Source: JBOHHR01 sp050740975
GTDB lineage: Bacteria > Pseudomonadota > Gammaproteobacteria > JBOHHR01
DNA: 5,776 nt
Direction of reading: 5' to 3'
Assembly: GCA_050740975.1 (NCBI GenBank)
Contig: JBOIEE010000147.1
Span: 1-5,776 of the forward strand
In this document: positions 5,468 through 5,776 of the stretch, piece by piece
How positions within the stretch are numbered: position 1 is the stretch's first letter
Layout of the letters: each line of letters opens with the position of its first letter
The notes under the pieces: generated by a model
What the model saw: only the letters and a program-made list of their open reading frames with translations
What the model was told of the DNA's origin: nothing
Database searches by the model: none
Position numbers and translations under genes: made by a program

Positions 5468-5505
5468 GCTTAACCAGGGGAAGGAGAATTTTTAATTTTT
5501 TCTTT
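5458..5505 (+). terminator. Rho-independent terminator-like hairpin with T-rich tract
   Basis: TTC-a-TCCT-CC (5458-5467) can pair with GG-a-AGGA-GAA (5479-5488) in a nine-pair stem with two single-base bulges and an 11-base loop. It is followed directly by a T-rich tract interrupted by AA and C (5489-5505). It would end transcripts of the Csx3-like gene. The bulges make it weaker than a textbook terminator. Confidence 0.5.
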
Positions 5506-5519
5506 GGAGTGAAGTCATC

Positions 5520-5776
5520 GTGGGAAACCCTCAACCCATTCTGCGTATGACTCCAGAAGAGTTTCTGGAGTGGGAGAAGACCCAAGCTGAAAAACATGAA
5601 TACCTGAACGGCCTGGTGTATCAAGTTTACGCCATGGTCGGAGCGCGGGATGCGCACGTCACCGCGGCGGGCAATGTCTTTGCCCTGCTCAAGGCGCACC
5701 TGCGCGGCGGGCCATGTCGGGTTTATATCAGCGACCTGAAGCTGCAGATTGATGCCGCAAACGCCTATTTCTACCC
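5520..5776 (+). CDS. Uma2-family (DUF820) endonuclease, 3'-truncated by window edge
   Basis: Only the first 85 codons are present. The protein opens with RMTPEEFLEWEKTQAEKHEYLNG (9-31), continues VYAMVGARDAHVTAAGNVFALL (36-57) and LRGGPCRVYISDLKLQI (61-77), and is cut at NAYFYP, just before where family members carry the first catalytic Asp (YPD). These are standard landmarks of Uma2 proteins, PD-(D/E)XK-type putative nucleases present in many copies in cyanobacteria and Chloroflexota, often on mobile or accessory DNA; their cellular role is poorly known. The GTG at 5520 is chosen because GGAGTGA at 5506-5512 precedes it at about ten bases and an in-frame TAA lies at 5493-5495. ATG 5547 is an alternative. 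The hairpin upstream separates it from the CRISPR accessory genes, so it is probably an independent unit. Confidence 0.88.
   Translation, partial: MGNPQPILRMTPEEFLEWEKTQAEKHEYLNGLVYQVYAMVGARDAHVTAAGNVFALLKAHLRGGPCRVYISDLKLQIDAANAYFY

Noticed and set aside
1..5776. CRISPR repeat array, tRNA, rRNA, transposase or attachment sites
   Set aside because: Looked for regularly spaced direct repeats, tRNA-like cloverleaf sequence and transposase motifs; none seen.

Overview
The window is the 3' part of a type III CRISPR-Cas locus, most like subtype III-D, followed by an accessory module. The mixed but mostly GC-rich composition, the Uma2-family endonuclease and orphan HicB-like protein, and the T-rich hairpin downstream of the accessory genes suggest a Chloroflexota or cyanobacterial-type genome. 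That assignment is an inference; no rRNA or other taxonomic marker is present.

Region 1 (1-3000) is a tightly packed + strand operon of effector-complex subunits. It holds the C-terminal part of a Cas7/RAMP protein cut by the window edge, a complete Csx7 (SSO1426)-family Cas7, a Csx19-like protein, and a third, larger Cas7/RAMP of the TIGR03986 type. Junctions are ATGA overlaps or gaps of a few bases. Cas10, the Csx10/Cas5 subunit, Cas11, Cas6, Cas1/Cas2 and any repeat array are not visible and presumably lie outside the window.

Region 2 (3002-4158) starts one base after the last RAMP gene. It encodes a Card1-like effector: an N-terminal CARF domain that senses cyclic oligoadenylate (cOA) and a C-terminal PD-(D/E)XK nuclease. 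The gene is interrupted by an apparent -1 frameshift between the two domains. By sampled counts, G+C also falls from about 65% in the CARF half to about 42-57% in the nuclease half.

Region 3 (4159-5402) is lower in G+C. It holds an orphan HicB-like gene whose N-terminus also looks frameshifted. After it come a small protein with one transmembrane segment and a SAVED-like (half-length) cytosolic domain, and an overlapping short Csx3-like protein. The last two form the most interesting unit: a candidate membrane-anchored cOA-responsive effector with a Csx3-fold partner that has lost the aspartate used by Csx3 ring nucleases.

Region 4 (5403-5776) is an intergenic stretch with two overlapping, mutually exclusive hairpins and a T-rich tract, then the 5' end of a Uma2-family endonuclease gene that runs off the window.

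Working model: the RAMP subunits form the crRNA-guided complex, Cas10 (outside the window) makes cOA on target RNA recognition, and two sensor types, CARF (Card1-like) and SAVED-like/Csx3-like, respond to it. As sequenced, the Card1 gene appears broken, which would leave the membrane/Csx3-like pair as the intact effector arm.
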